From Bacteroidales bacterium (GTDB lineage Bacteria; Bacteroidota; Bacteroidia; Bacteroidales; F082), in contig JAFRRE010000173.1 of NCBI GenBank assembly GCA_017428285.1, forward strand, positions 1 through 45,275: DNA of 45,275 nucleotides, in the 5' to 3' direction. The position numbers were made by a program, and so were the translations under genes. Under the pieces are notes generated by a model, which did not search any database, was not told the DNA's origin, and was given only the letters and a program-made list of their open reading frames with translations. Shown here one piece after another: positions 33,273-42,918 of the stretch (its first letter is position 1; the number at the start of each line of letters is the position of its first letter).

Positions 33273-35921
33273 TTAATCAATGGAGCCGCCGATGGAGAAG
33301 TGGAACTGACTGTGGTTGTTGCCCTCTGTGCCATACACGTCATCGAAGCCGTAGCCCCAGTCGAGGCCCAACAATCCGAACATCGGCAGGAAGATGCGCA
33401 CGCCTACACCAGCAGAACGCTTCACCTCAAACGGGTTAAAGTTCTTGAAACCGAGCCAGCAGTTACCAGCCTCCAAGAAGGTCAAGGCATAGATGGTGGC
33501 TTGCGGATTCAGCGAGAGCGGATAACGCAACTCCAAGGTGTATTTTGTCATAATGTTACCGCCGTTGCCTCCCGAACCGGAATTGCTGTAAAATCCAGGC
33601 GTGAGCGAGTTGTTGGCATAGCCACGCATACCGATGAGTTCGCGGCTGTCGAACGAATAGTTGGCCAAACCGTCGCCACCCATGAAGAAACGGTGGAAAG
33701 GAGTAGGACCAATTTGGTTGTTGTAGTGACCCAGATAGCCAAAGCGCACGCGGGTCATCATCACGAGTTTCTCATAAAGTTCGGTGTACCAAGCCGCCTT
33801 GAAGGTCCAACGATGCATTTCAATCCACTTGTACTTTTCGTTTTCAGAGAGGCTGTTATAATCCTGATTGCTCAGCAACGAATAGGGCGGCGTGATCTCA
33901 AGTCCAAGCTGGAACTCGGAGCCATTGCGCGGATAGAGGGGCTGGCTCACCGAATTGCGCGACAACATGAAGTTATAACTGATCAAGTTGAACTTACCAT
34001 TACCATCGCCCACATTCAAATAATAAGAGTTCTGGTAATTGTGGAGACTATAACGTTTTATATTGATGCCCTGATAAAGTGAGAAATAGTCATCAGGCCA
34101 GGTCAGGCGGCGACCCAAACCAATGGTACCACCCGTCATATTGAACCAGCCGTAATTGGCATCAGTCTTTTCATATGCATTCGTAAAGAATGACTGGTAG
34201 AACGAAACCGACAGTGAGTTAGGCTTGCGGCCACCCAGCCATGGTTCGGTAAACGACACGCTATAGGTTATGTATCTACGACCCAAGGTGGTTACACTCA
34301 ACGAGAGCTTCTGACCGTCGCCCATTGGCAAGGGTCTCCAAGCGTTCTTGTTGAAAATGTTGCGCATCGAGAAGTTGGAGAACTGCAAGCCTGCCTCCAA
34401 CATCAAATAACCTGCGGCAAAACCAGCCGAAAAACGGATTTGGTCAGAAGCGGCCTCTTCCACGGAATATTTGATGTCAACAGTATTGTCGGCAGGATTG
34501 GGCTGCACGTCGGGGTTGATGGACTCCTGGTTGAAGAAACCAAGAGTGGCCAACTCACGGACAGAGCGCACCACATCGCTACGGCTGAACAACTGCCCCG
34601 GACGGGTGTAAAGCTCACGCAACACTACATGGTCGTATGTCTTCGAGTTACCCACCAAAGAAATGTTGCTGATACGAGCTTGCTTGCCTTCATTAAGGCG
34701 GATTTCGAGGTCGATAGAGTCGTTTTCAACGGCTACTTCCACAGGGTCGACGCGGAAAAAGAGGTAGCCATCGTCCATATACAGCGAACTAATGTCAAGG
34801 TTGGTCTCACTATAGTTCAGATTCTTGTCGAGCAACTCCTTATTATATACATCTCCCTTCTTGATGCCCAAGATGGAGTTGAGGGTCTCGGCGGAGTATT
34901 TCGTGTTGCCCGTCCAAGTGATGTCACGATAGTGGTACTTGTTGCCTTCATCAATGACAAGGTCGATGCCCAAGTTCCTATCATCAATACGATACACTGA
35001 GTCACGGACAATACGCGCATCGCGATAGCCTTTGGCGTTGTATTTGTCGATGATGAGTTTCTTGTCATCCTCGTAGTTCTTCTCAATATACTTTGATGAC
35101 TTGAAGATACGAGGGCGGTAGTTGTCATAGAAATACTCCTCCACGGTATTGACAGCCCTCATAGGATGCAAGGTCACCAGATCGGCAACAGCATTCACAA
35201 TCGTTGGGCCAAGAGGATTCAACGGATCGAAATGGCCGCGCTCCTTGGTCTCCTTCATTGCAGAAAGAATTTGACCTTCTGAAAGGTTCTCATTACCTAT
35301 CACGTTGATTTTACCGATCTTAACTTTATCGCCCTTGTTGACATTGATAACCATGTCGATGTAATTCTCACGGACAGTGTCGGGCTTTTGTTCGATATCG
35401 ATGGCAACATTGAGATAACCTTTCTCATAGAAGAAATCTTCAATGATGCGAGTGGTCTTGGTTATCAAATGCTCAGTAGCGATGTCGCCACGGGAAAGGT
35501 TGATTTTGTTGCGAATGTCATCGGCCTCGCTTTTCTTGATGCCGTTGAAAGAGAACTTCGACACACGCGGTTTCTCCTTGATGACAATTTGCAGGAAGAC
35601 CTTGTTGCCCACAAAGTTGGTGGCGTTGATGGCCACATCCTCAAAGAGACCTTGTTCCCAAATCTTGCGGATGCCGTTCGAGATCCCATCGCCTGGGATG
35701 GTAATCTCATCACCTACCCTAAGGTCTGCAATCATACTCAGCATAGAGCCGTCGACGTACTTGGCACCTTCGACAACCACACCGCCAATCTCGTATTTCT
35801 GCGGTCGGGCATAGTCGATTTCCGAAAGGTCGTCACCGATTTGGATTTGGGCAAAAGCGCTGCTCCCGAAACCCAAGAGAGCCACGAGAAACAGCATTAT
35901 AGGTAAATATCTCAATCGCAT
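33273..35921 (-). CDS. bamA: outer-membrane assembly factor BamA
   Basis: An 882-residue central protein of the BAM complex, which inserts beta-barrels into the outer membrane. A signal peptide (ending in AFAQ, about residue 25) is followed by POTRA repeats to about residue 460 (for example FDDIR-type IGKINVIGNENLSEGQI) and a 16-strand barrel ending FHFSIGGSID. The start at 35921 is an ATG with GAGGA upstream; a TTG 15 bases earlier is rejected. It lies after uppS and before two Skp-like genes, the usual Bacteroidota order. Confidence 0.96.
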   Translation of the reverse strand: MRLRYLPIMLFLVALLGFGSSAFAQIQIGDDLSEIDYARPQKYEIGGVVVEGAKYVDGSMLSMIADLRVGDEITIPGDGISNGIRKIWEQGLFEDVAINATNFVGNKVFLQIVIKEKPRVSKFSFNGIKKSEADDIRNKINLSRGDIATEHLITKTTRIIEDFFYEKGYLNVAIDIEQKPDTVRENYIDMVINVNKGDKVKIGKINVIGNENLSEGQILSAMKETKERGHFDPLNPLGPTIVNAVADLVTLHPMRAVNTVEEYFYDNYRPRIFKSSKYIEKNYEDDKKLIIDKYNAKGYRDARIVRDSVYRIDDRNLGIDLVIDEGNKYHYRDITWTGNTKYSAETLNSILGIKKGDVYNKELLDKNLNYSETNLDISSLYMDDGYLFFRVDPVEVAVENDSIDLEIRLNEGKQARISNISLVGNSKTYDHVVLRELYTRPGQLFSRSDVVRSVRELATLGFFNQESINPDVQPNPADNTVDIKYSVEEAASDQIRFSAGFAAGYLMLEAGLQFSNFSMRNIFNKNAWRPLPMGDGQKLSLSVTTLGRRYITYSVSFTEPWLGGRKPNSLSVSFYQSFFTNAYEKTDANYGWFNMTGGTIGLGRRLTWPDDYFSLYQGINIKRYSLHNYQNSYYLNVGDGNGKFNLISYNFMLSRNSVSQPLYPRNGSEFQLGLEITPPYSLLSNQDYNSLSENEKYKWIEMHRWTFKAAWYTELYEKLVMMTRVRFGYLGHYNNQIGPTPFHRFFMGGDGLANYSFDSRELIGMRGYANNSLTPGFYSNSGSGGNGGNIMTKYTLELRYPLSLNPQATIYALTFLEAGNCWLGFKNFNPFEVKRSAGVGVRIFLPMFGLLGLDWGYGFDDVYGTEGNNHSQFHFSIGGSID

Positions 35922-35939
35922 AGTTTTATCTTTCAATCC

Positions 35940-36695
35940 TCATTTCGTTACTTGTTCGCTGGTCTTTCCAAAGCGACGTTCACGGTGTTGATAGTTCAAA
36001 ATCGCCTCGTATAAGTCGGCCTTGCGGAAGTCAGGCCAGTACTTGGGCGTGAAATAAAGTTCGGAATAAGCCAGCTGCCACAACAGGAAGTTGCTGATGC
36101 GTTCCTCGCCACTGGTACGAATGAGCAGTTCAGGGTCGGGCATATTATAGGTGGAAAGGTAAGATGAAATTGTCGCATCATCGATGGCATCGGGAGACAG
36201 TTTACCCGCAGCCACATCTTGCGCCATACGCTGCGTGGCTTGCTTCAAGTCCCAACGGCCTGAATAGCTCAAGGCCAAGGTCAGCACCATACGCGTATTG
36301 TGGCTTGTGTCTTCAATGGCTTGCATCAACTGGTCGTAGTTGGCTTTGGGCAGGCTCTTAAGGTCGCCGATGGCGTTCAACTTGATGCTGTTCTTGTTCA
36401 TTGTGATGACCTCCTTCGTGATGGTAGTCGCCAACAAAGACATCAGTCCGCTGACTTCAGCCAAAGGACGGTTCCAGTTCTCGGTGGAGAACGCATACAA
36501 GGTCAGGAATCCCACGCCCAGCTCTGCACAGCCCTCCGACACCTCGCGCACCGACTGTATGGCACTTTGGTGTCCAAAGAGGCGGGCTTTCCCTCTCTCC
36601 TTGGCCCAACGCCCGTTTCCGTCCATGATAATCGCGACATGCTGTGGCAAGCGTTCGCGGTCTATTTGTTGCATCAGTTGGTCTTTCAGTTCCAT
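35940..36695 (-). CDS. uppS: isoprenyl transferase (undecaprenyl diphosphate synthase)
   Basis: A 251-residue cis-prenyltransferase that makes the C55 lipid carrier for peptidoglycan and lipopolysaccharide. Motifs are IIMDGNGRWAKERG (about 22-35, catalytic Asp), TLYAFSTENWNRP and the C-terminal RTSGEERISNFLLWQ. The stop lies 18 bases before the bamA ATG. Full length for the family. Confidence 0.96.
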   Translation of the reverse strand: MELKDQLMQQIDRERLPQHVAIIMDGNGRWAKERGKARLFGHQSAIQSVREVSEGCAELGVGFLTLYAFSTENWNRPLAEVSGLMSLLATTITKEVITMNKNSIKLNAIGDLKSLPKANYDQLMQAIEDTSHNTRMVLTLALSYSGRWDLKQATQRMAQDVAAGKLSPDAIDDATISSYLSTYNMPDPELLIRTSGEERISNFLLWQLAYSELYFTPKYWPDFRKADLYEAILNYQHRERRFGKTSEQVTK

Positions 36696-36697
36696 AG

Positions 36698-37684
36698 TTA
36701 GAATTTACTTAAGTTACAGCCCCTTCCGTCGGGCAGGTTGAATTTCCAGGTCAGTGACACACGCGCCATGCCGAACCAGTCGTTGAAGGCGGAATTGCCG
36801 CGCTGTTGGCCTGGCTTATAGTTCCCCGGCACTTTAACATCATTGTTCTCGTCATATTGCAATATCTCCTTCCCATCCTTATCAACCTGCAACGTCAAAG
36901 GGCCGGCACTTGGATCCGACAAACTATACCAAAGCACATAGCTTTCATTGGTGTTGATTTCGCCAGTTTCCGTTGTCACAATATGGTTTTCCTTGATGAT
37001 GGCATGGGTCTCCACGAAGCTGCTAGAGGCGTACACCGTACCCACATCGTCGAGGTAGTCGGTGAAGGTCTTATGCATCCGCAACTCGACCGTGGCGGCC
37101 ATGTGTCGCGACAGCGAAAACTTCACGCCCATACCGAAAGGAATCGAGAATCCGACGGGCATCGAGCGGTCGGTGATCCTTTCATACCATTTGGCATCGT
37201 CGCCCAAAGGGGCTTCGGTCTCATAATCGCGCAAGTTCACCAACTCGCCACGCACCATCGCGTAAGGCGTATATTGGAACACCGAAATGCCGCCAAAAAT
37301 GTAAGGCGAAACGTTCTTTTTCGGGTTACCGGTGTAATATTCAATGAAGTTGAACTCCGCCACAAGGCTGAAGTCGTTGATTTTCGTGGTGAAATTCAGT
37401 CCACGCTCGGGACGCCACTTGATGACCTCATCGTCTGCTTTCACCGTGGCGTGGCTATAGTCGAAGCGGAAAGTCCAGCGGTTGTTGTAATTGAAACGCA
37501 CCAAACCTCCATATTGCAACTGAGACTGTGCGAAAGGCAGCGTCGGGTTGAGGTCGCCCATATAAAAACTTGCGCCAACATGCGGCCCCACTTCCAAAGT
37601 CTTGGGATCGTCAAATTGGGCATTGGCCGTCGTAAATATCGCCAAAAAACTCAGTATCAACAAATAACGAAATCTTCTATCCAT
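36698..37684 (-). CDS. DUF6089-type outer-membrane barrel protein
   Basis: A 328-residue protein. The signal peptide ends in ANAQ (residue 23). The body is a run of beta strands typical of an outer-membrane barrel (VGPHVGASFYMGDLNP, VRFNYNNRWTFRFDYSH). This family, next to uppS and bamA in many Bacteroidota, is annotated as DUF6089. Its role is unknown, but its position points to envelope assembly. Its stop is two bases from the uppS start. Confidence 0.85.
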   Translation of the reverse strand: MDRRFRYLLILSFLAIFTTANAQFDDPKTLEVGPHVGASFYMGDLNPTLPFAQSQLQYGGLVRFNYNNRWTFRFDYSHATVKADDEVIKWRPERGLNFTTKINDFSLVAEFNFIEYYTGNPKKNVSPYIFGGISVFQYTPYAMVRGELVNLRDYETEAPLGDDAKWYERITDRSMPVGFSIPFGMGVKFSLSRHMAATVELRMHKTFTDYLDDVGTVYASSSFVETHAIIKENHIVTTETGEINTNESYVLWYSLSDPSAGPLTLQVDKDGKEILQYDENNDVKVPGNYKPGQQRGNSAFNDWFGMARVSLTWKFNLPDGRGCNLSKF

Positions 37685-37696
37685 AATTCAAGGCTG

Positions 37697-37704
37697 CAAA
37701 TTTA
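37697..37704 (-). promoter_or_regulatory. -7 box inside the nadK-bamA run
   Basis: Minus-strand TAAATTTG fits TAnnTTTG but lies only 12 bases before the ATG at 37684, so the leader would be very short. Confidence 0.35.
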
Positions 37705-37732
37705 GGAATTTTTCCAATGAAAACGACAGAAA

Positions 37733-38608
37733 TCAATTTCTATTGTCTTTGCCCCACATCAATTTGTTGCGAATGGTGCCGAAAAAGTCCTCGCCACGCA
37801 TCCTGACCAGATTGAGGCAGAAGCCTGCCTTGCGTACTTCCAACTGCACGGAAGTATCTAAGGTACAGCTCCTTGAGTCCATGCTGAAGACAAATTTCTT
37901 CTCGCGACCTTCCACTTGGATGCGAATGGTGCTGTCATCGGGAATGACCACTGGACGCACTGTCAAGTTATGCGTAGCAATAGGTGTGATGACAAAGTTT
38001 TTTGCATTTGGCGCGATGATGGGGCCGCCTGCACTCAGCGAATATGCCGTGGAGCCTGTAGGGGTGGCCAAAAGGATGCCGTCGCCCCAATAGGTATTAA
38101 GGTAGACATTGTCAACAAACACCTTGATAGCCAGCAAACTATGTTCTGGATTACGGATAACATTCAACTCGTTGAGGGCGTATTTCACATCTTCAAAAAC
38201 CTTCTCTGGCGAAACCAGTTCCAAAAGCGTGCGTTGCTCCACGGTGTAATCGCCAGTGAGCACACTGTTGACCGCCATGTCAATTTCGTTTTTGGAGATG
38301 CTGGAAAGGAAACCCAAGCGTCCCATGTTGATGCCCACCACGGGAATGCCCGAATTGAGGACGAAGGGAACCGTGTCGAGGATGGTACCGTCGCCACCGA
38401 TGGAAAACAGCAGGTCGGCATTCAGGTCTTCATGTGAGTGGAAAACACTATATTGCACTCCTTCCGGGACATAGGTGGCTACAATGTCAGAAAAAGGCTG
38501 GTATACAACGATTTCGATTTGGTTGTCAGCCAATTTCATGAATAGTTGCTTCATATATTCCCCATTTTCGGGGGCAAGGGTCTTTCCAAATAGGGCGATG
38601 GTTTTCAT
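37733..38608 (-). CDS. nadK: NAD kinase
   Basis: A 291-residue enzyme that phosphorylates NAD to NADP. The GGDGT motif (71-75, Asp73 catalytic) sits in FSIGGDGTILDTV, and the NE/D region and GSTAYSLSAGGP segment for NAD binding are present. Its start overlaps the rsgA stop by ATGA (38605-38608). Full length. Confidence 0.96.
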   Translation of the reverse strand: MKTIALFGKTLAPENGEYMKQLFMKLADNQIEIVVYQPFSDIVATYVPEGVQYSVFHSHEDLNADLLFSIGGDGTILDTVPFVLNSGIPVVGINMGRLGFLSSISKNEIDMAVNSVLTGDYTVEQRTLLELVSPEKVFEDVKYALNELNVIRNPEHSLLAIKVFVDNVYLNTYWGDGILLATPTGSTAYSLSAGGPIIAPNAKNFVITPIATHNLTVRPVVIPDDSTIRIQVEGREKKFVFSMDSRSCTLDTSVQLEVRKAGFCLNLVRMRGEDFFGTIRNKLMWGKDNRN

Positions 38609-39543
38609 ATTCCTTCTTCTTTTACTGAATCATGGCTTTCATCGGTCATCATGCGGATGTAATTCACATAACGCCAGTCAGCGATATCTCCGTTTTCAAC
38701 AGCTGCTTTCACTGCACAGCCTGGTTCATGGGTATGAGTACAGTTGGCGAAACGGCACTCGCTCATCAAATTGCGCATCTCGGGGAAACGCTGCGCCAAG
38801 GTCTCTTTCTCAAGGTCATACAGCACAAACTCCTTAATGCCAGGGGTATCCACAATCCAAGCACCGAAATCAAGATGATGCATCTCTGCAAAAGTAGTGG
38901 TGTGCTTGCCTTTCTCATGATAGTCGGAGATGGCTCCTATGCGGACATCCAAAGAGGAATCGAGGGCTTTTACTAAAGCCGACTTGCCCACGCCGGAATG
39001 ACCTGAGAATAGGCAAATCTTATCTTTCATCAAGTCTTTCAGTTGGTCGATTTGGAAGCCTGTCTTGGCAGAAACGCCGAAAGAGGTATAACCAAGGCTT
39101 TGGTAATACTCCATTAACACGCACATCTCCCCTATCTGCTCATCAGTGTAAAGGTCGCACTTGTTGAAAATCAGCGCAGCGGGGATGTGGTAGGCTTCGG
39201 CAGTGACCAGAAAACGGTCGATAAAACCCGTGGAGGTACGCGGTTGGGCGATGGTAGCCACCACAATGGCTAAGTCGACATTGGCGGCGATGATGTGCGA
39301 GGCCTTGCTCAGGTTGACCGACTGGCGGACAATCACATTATCGCGAGGCTCAATCTTCTTGATGACGCCCGTGTCCTTGCCAGGTTCCTGCTCAAACTCC
39401 ACATTGTCGCCAACAGCCACGGGATTAGTGGAACGGATGCCATCCAAACGGATCTTGCCGCGCAGACGACACTCCCACTGTCGTCCCGTTTCGTCAAGGA
39501 CGATATACCAGCTGCCCGTTGATTTGATAACCTTGCCTAACAT
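38605..39543 (-). CDS. rsgA: ribosome small subunit-dependent GTPase A
   Basis: A 312-residue circularly permuted GTPase that helps late 30S maturation. An OB-fold (about 1-70) is followed by the permuted motifs NKCDLY (G4), GHSGVGKSAL (G1) and DTPGIKEF (G3). The C-terminal zinc knuckle has C-R-F-A-N-C-T-H and a following Cys. Its N-terminus overlaps the dprA end by seven bases. Confidence 0.96.
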   Translation of the reverse strand: MLGKVIKSTGSWYIVLDETGRQWECRLRGKIRLDGIRSTNPVAVGDNVEFEQEPGKDTGVIKKIEPRDNVIVRQSVNLSKASHIIAANVDLAIVVATIAQPRTSTGFIDRFLVTAEAYHIPAALIFNKCDLYTDEQIGEMCVLMEYYQSLGYTSFGVSAKTGFQIDQLKDLMKDKICLFSGHSGVGKSALVKALDSSLDVRIGAISDYHEKGKHTTTFAEMHHLDFGAWIVDTPGIKEFVLYDLEKETLAQRFPEMRNLMSECRFANCTHTHEPGCAVKAAVENGDIADWRYVNYIRMMTDESHDSVKEEGI

Positions 39544-40634
39544 TTTTGGTAACGTTTTCCCGGCAATGCCATCAGCACGCCATCAAATTCGAGGTTCAAA
39601 AGCAAGGCCGCGATTTTGGTGGTCGGCAGTTCCGATTTCACGATGATGTCGTCCAAACTGACCACCGCATTGCTGCCGAAGCAATCCATAATCAGCTTTT
39701 CCTCGTCGGTGAACTCGCGGAACAAAGCCGTTTGTTTCTCCACCTTCGATTCTGAATCCCAGCGCATTACATAACGCAGGTTGAGCACGCTCTCCATCAG
39801 ATGGGCGCGATTGGTGCGGATGAGATAGTTGCAGCCTTGGCTGTAAATATCCATTACGCGACCGGGATAGGCGAACACATCGCGGCTGTAGGAATTGGCG
39901 ATGTCCGCCGTAATCAGCGAGCCGCCTTTCAGCGCCGACTCAATGACCACCACGGCATCCGCCATGCCCGCAATGATGCGGTTGCGGCGCGGAAAGTTCT
40001 CGCGATCGGGCAAGGTGCCGCTCATGCACTCCGTCAGAATGCCGCCGCCTTGCTCCACCATGTCAGCAGCCAACTTTTTGTTAGGCGCGGGATAAATCTG
40101 TTGCATGCCACTGCCCATCACACCTACCGTCGGGATGCCTTGCTTCACGGAAGCTTTGTGGGCACAAGTATCAACACCGTATGCCAATCCACTTACAATC
40201 AGCACGTTGTCATCCTTCAAATCTTCCACTAGCTGAAGACAGTTTTCCTTGCCGTACTCCGTGATGTTGCGTGTGCCGACAATTGCCACCACACGATTGG
40301 CGTTGAGGTTGGCCTTGCCTTTGTAATACAGCATCATCGGGCTGTCGTCGCACTGTAAAAGACGGCGCGGATAGTCCGAATCAAGGAAAAACAAAGGTTG
40401 GATGCCGTTTTTCTCCATGAACTCAATCTCCTCCTCAGCCCGTTTCAAATATTCCTTGGGCTTGCAGATGGCATCGATGGAGGCCTCACGCATCCCTGAA
40501 ATCTTCTCCAGCGACTTGCGCGTCTCTTTGAAGATAGCCTCCGCACTACCGCAATACTGCACGAATTTCTTCCCGCTGATATCACCGATACCAGGGAGCA
40601 GGGTCAGGGCGATTTGGGATTGGAGAACGTTCAT
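39537..40634 (-). CDS. dprA: DNA-protecting protein DprA
   Basis: A 365-residue protein that loads RecA on incoming single-stranded DNA in transformation. A helical N-terminal domain (LLPGIGDISGKKF, HhH-like) is followed by the Rossmann-type DprA domain (about 100-290: VGTRNITEYG, SGLAYGVDTCAHKA, ENFPRRNRIIAGM) and a C-terminal winged-helix (about 305-362). First gene of the dprA-rsgA-nadK run. Confidence 0.95.
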   Translation of the reverse strand: MNVLQSQIALTLLPGIGDISGKKFVQYCGSAEAIFKETRKSLEKISGMREASIDAICKPKEYLKRAEEEIEFMEKNGIQPLFFLDSDYPRRLLQCDDSPMMLYYKGKANLNANRVVAIVGTRNITEYGKENCLQLVEDLKDDNVLIVSGLAYGVDTCAHKASVKQGIPTVGVMGSGMQQIYPAPNKKLAADMVEQGGGILTECMSGTLPDRENFPRRNRIIAGMADAVVVIESALKGGSLITADIANSYSRDVFAYPGRVMDIYSQGCNYLIRTNRAHLMESVLNLRYVMRWDSESKVEKQTALFREFTDEEKLIMDCFGSNAVVSLDDIIVKSELPTTKIAALLLNLEFDGVLMALPGKRYQKC

Positions 40635-40650
40635 TCAGTTATTCAGTTAG

Positions 40651-40743
40651 TGCAGGTCGTTGAGCCTGTCGAAATCGAAGATTCAGCGTAGCTAAACGCC
40701 GTCCTTATTTTATTCGGCCCTTCGACAAGCTCAGGGACCTGCA
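40651..40743. repeat. repeat A/B inverted pair between lepA and dprA
   Basis: A forward A+B unit (40655-40702, TTGAGCCTGTCGAAATCG) faces an inverted A copy (40715-40739, CCCTTCGACAAGCTCAGG). The outer edges TGCAGGTC and GACCTGCA are also complementary, so the whole 93 bases can fold. The forward unit matches 30628-30675. Confidence 0.9.
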
Positions 40744-40747
40744 GGTA

Positions 40748-42535
40748 TTAATCAAGTTTCAACACTGCAAGGAACGCCGACTGTGGCACCTCGACATTGC
40801 CGATTTGGCGCATACGTTTTTTACCGGCTTTCTGTTTCTCGAGCAACTTACGCTTACGGGAGACGTCGCCGCCATAGCATTTCGCCGTCACGTCCTTGCG
40901 CACCTGACGCACCGTCTCGCGGGCGATAATCTTCGCACCGATAGCTGCCTGAATGGCAATATCGAACTGGTGTCTTGGTATCAATTCCTTCAGCTTCTCG
41001 CACATACGACGGCCAAATTCGTAGGCATGACCACGGTGAATCAATGTGGACAAGGCATCGACAGACTCGCCATTGAGCATGATGTCCAATTTCACCAAGT
41101 CAGCATCCTGATAGCCAGCGATATGGTAGTCGAAGGAGGCATAGCCCTTCGAGATGGATTTCAGTTTATCGTAGAAGTCGAAGACAATCTCGCTCAACGG
41201 CATCTGGAAAGTCAGCTCCACACGGTCGGTGGAGAGGTAGACCTGGTTCTTCAACACGCCGCGTCGGTCGATGCAGAGTGTCATAATAGGTCCAGTGAAT
41301 TCGTTCTTCGAGATGATCTGCGCGATGATGTACGGCTCCTCAATGTGGTCGATTTTGGTCACCTCGGGCAAGCCGCTGGGGTTGTGCACCTCAATCATCT
41401 CGCCATCGGTCTTAAAGCATTTGAACGAGACATTGGGCACCGTGGTGATGACATCCATATCGAACTCACGGTCGAGGCGCTCCTGCACGATTTCCATATG
41501 CAAAAGGCCCAAGAAACCGCAGCGGAAGCCGAAGCCCAGTGCCGCCGACGACTCGGGTTCCCAAACGAGGGAAGCATCGTTGAGTTGCAGCTTTTCCAAC
41601 GAAGCCCGCAACTCCTCATAATCATCGGCATCGACAGGATAGATACCCGCAAACAGCATCGGTTTCACATTCTCGAAGCCTTCCACCGGCTCAGCGCATG
41701 GATTCTCGACATGGGTGATGGTGTCACCCACCTTGACTTCTTTCGAGGTTTTGATGCCAGAGATGATGTATCCAACATCGCCAGCAGAAAGCTCATTCTT
41801 AGGCACTTGCTTCAGTTGCAGCACACCAATTTCATCGGCGTGGTATTCCTTGCCAGTGGCATAGAACTTCACCAAATCGTTGGTGCGCATGGTTCCGTTC
41901 ATCACGCGAAAATAAGCGATGATGCCACGGAACGAGTTAAACACTGAGTCGAAGATGAGGGCTTGAAGCGGCGCATTGGGGTCGCCTTTGGGACAAGGGA
42001 TGCGCTCCACGATGGCATCGAGCAGGGCATCCACGCCTTCGCCCGTGCGAGCACTGACGCGCAAGATCTCACTCGGGTCACAGCCCAAAAGGTCCACCAT
42101 CTGATCCTCCACGACATCGATCATGGCGCTCTCCATGTCGATCTTGTTCATCACGGGGATGATTTCAAGGTCGTGCTCAAGGGCAGAATAGAGGTTAGCA
42201 ATGGTCTGGGCCTGAATGCCTTGCGTGGCATCCACCACAAGCAGGGCGCCTTCGCAGGCCGCGATGCTACGCGACACCTCGTAGGAGAAGTCAACGTGGC
42301 CGGGGGTGTCGATGAGGTTCAAGGTATAGGTTTCCCCTTTGTAGGGGTATTTCATCTGGATGGCATGGCTCTTGATGGTGATGCCGCGTTCACGCTCAAG
42401 GTCCATGTCGTCGAGCACCTGGTCGACGAGTTCCTTGTCGTTAAGCGTGTGAGTCAATTCCAAAAGGCGGTCGGCCAAGGTCGATTTGCCGTGGTCGATA
42501 TGCGCAATGATGCAGAAATTTCGGATGTTTTTCAT
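40748..42535 (-). CDS. lepA: elongation factor 4 (LepA)
   Basis: A 595-residue translational GTPase acting on stalled or early ribosomes. G1 is AHIDHGKST (11-19); G3 is DTPGHVDF and G4 NKID. The EF4-specific C-terminal domain ([19 protein letters not shown]) is present. Residues 281-286 read AEPVEG, encoded by DNA resembling repeat A, within the linker after the second domain (see findings). The gene starts 12 bases after the DUF3037-like stop, so it may share a transcript with the HipA-like kinase. Confidence 0.97.
   Translation of the reverse strand: MKNIRNFCIIAHIDHGKSTLADRLLELTHTLNDKELVDQVLDDMDLERERGITIKSHAIQMKYPYKGETYTLNLIDTPGHVDFSYEVSRSIAACEGALLVVDATQGIQAQTIANLYSALEHDLEIIPVMNKIDMESAMIDVVEDQMVDLLGCDPSEILRVSARTGEGVDALLDAIVERIPCPKGDPNAPLQALIFDSVFNSFRGIIAYFRVMNGTMRTNDLVKFYATGKEYHADEIGVLQLKQVPKNELSAGDVGYIISGIKTSKEVKVGDTITHVENPCAEPVEGFENVKPMLFAGIYPVDADDYEELRASLEKLQLNDASLVWEPESSAALGFGFRCGFLGLLHMEIVQERLDREFDMDVITTVPNVSFKCFKTDGEMIEVHNPSGLPEVTKIDHIEEPYIIAQIISKNEFTGPIMTLCIDRRGVLKNQVYLSTDRVELTFQMPLSEIVFDFYDKLKSISKGYASFDYHIAGYQDADLVKLDIMLNGESVDALSTLIHRGHAYEFGRRMCEKLKELIPRHQFDIAIQAAIGAKIIARETVRQVRKDVTAKCYGGDVSRKRKLLEKQKAGKKRMRQIGNVEVPQSAFLAVLKLD
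41679..41694 (-). repeat. possible relic of repeat A inside lepA
   Basis: Minus-strand CTGAGCCGGTGGAAGG matches the A core in 14 of 16 positions; both differences are synonymous for EPVEG. Confidence 0.35.
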
Positions 42536-42546
42536 TTTACCTCTAG

Positions 42547-42918
42547 TTACGCTCGTTTGCCAACTTTTTGTGTACTATCATAAACATAATTGCGGAACAA
42601 CCAGTTCTTACTTTGCTCGGATGCTTCAATTTCGATGGTTTGCAAAGGCGAAACCGTTATCAAATTGTTGGAGTATCGCGTCAAATAATTAACAGCGTCC
42701 ACTGAATTCAAACTTTTGTTTCTTTGCAATGAATTGATCACCCTTGAGATGAACTTTGATTCCTTCTCAGAAAAAATGCCCTGCAAAAGGCTCAATTTTT
42801 TCTGCGAATAACGCACTTCAATACCTTGATTGTCAACTATGATAAGCCCGACACTCAGCTGCTCCGAGATTTCCGGACGAATCACTGCGAAAATAATGCT
42901 GTATCTTAAACTATTCAT
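42547..42918 (-). CDS. DUF3037-like partner of the HipA-type kinase
   Basis: A 123-residue cytoplasmic protein. It begins [19 protein letters not shown], similar to DUF3037 proteins, which open with a comparable strand and are often encoded beside HipA-family kinases. The start at 42918 overlaps the kinase stop by ATGA (42915-42918), so the two are probably made together. The role is unknown; a substrate or regulatory partner of the kinase is plausible. The family match is by eye and modest. Confidence 0.65.
   Translation of the reverse strand: MNSLRYSIIFAVIRPEISEQLSVGLIIVDNQGIEVRYSQKKLSLLQGIFSEKESKFISRVINSLQRNKSLNSVDAVNYLTRYSNNLITVSPLQTIEIEASEQSKNWLFRNYVYDSTQKVGKRA

Noticed and set aside
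33090..34082. 330-residue plus-strand frame
   Set aside because: Antisense to bamA and ompH, no recognisable domain.
40805..41947. 380-residue plus-strand frame
   Set aside because: Antisense to lepA, whose protein is full length with all motifs.
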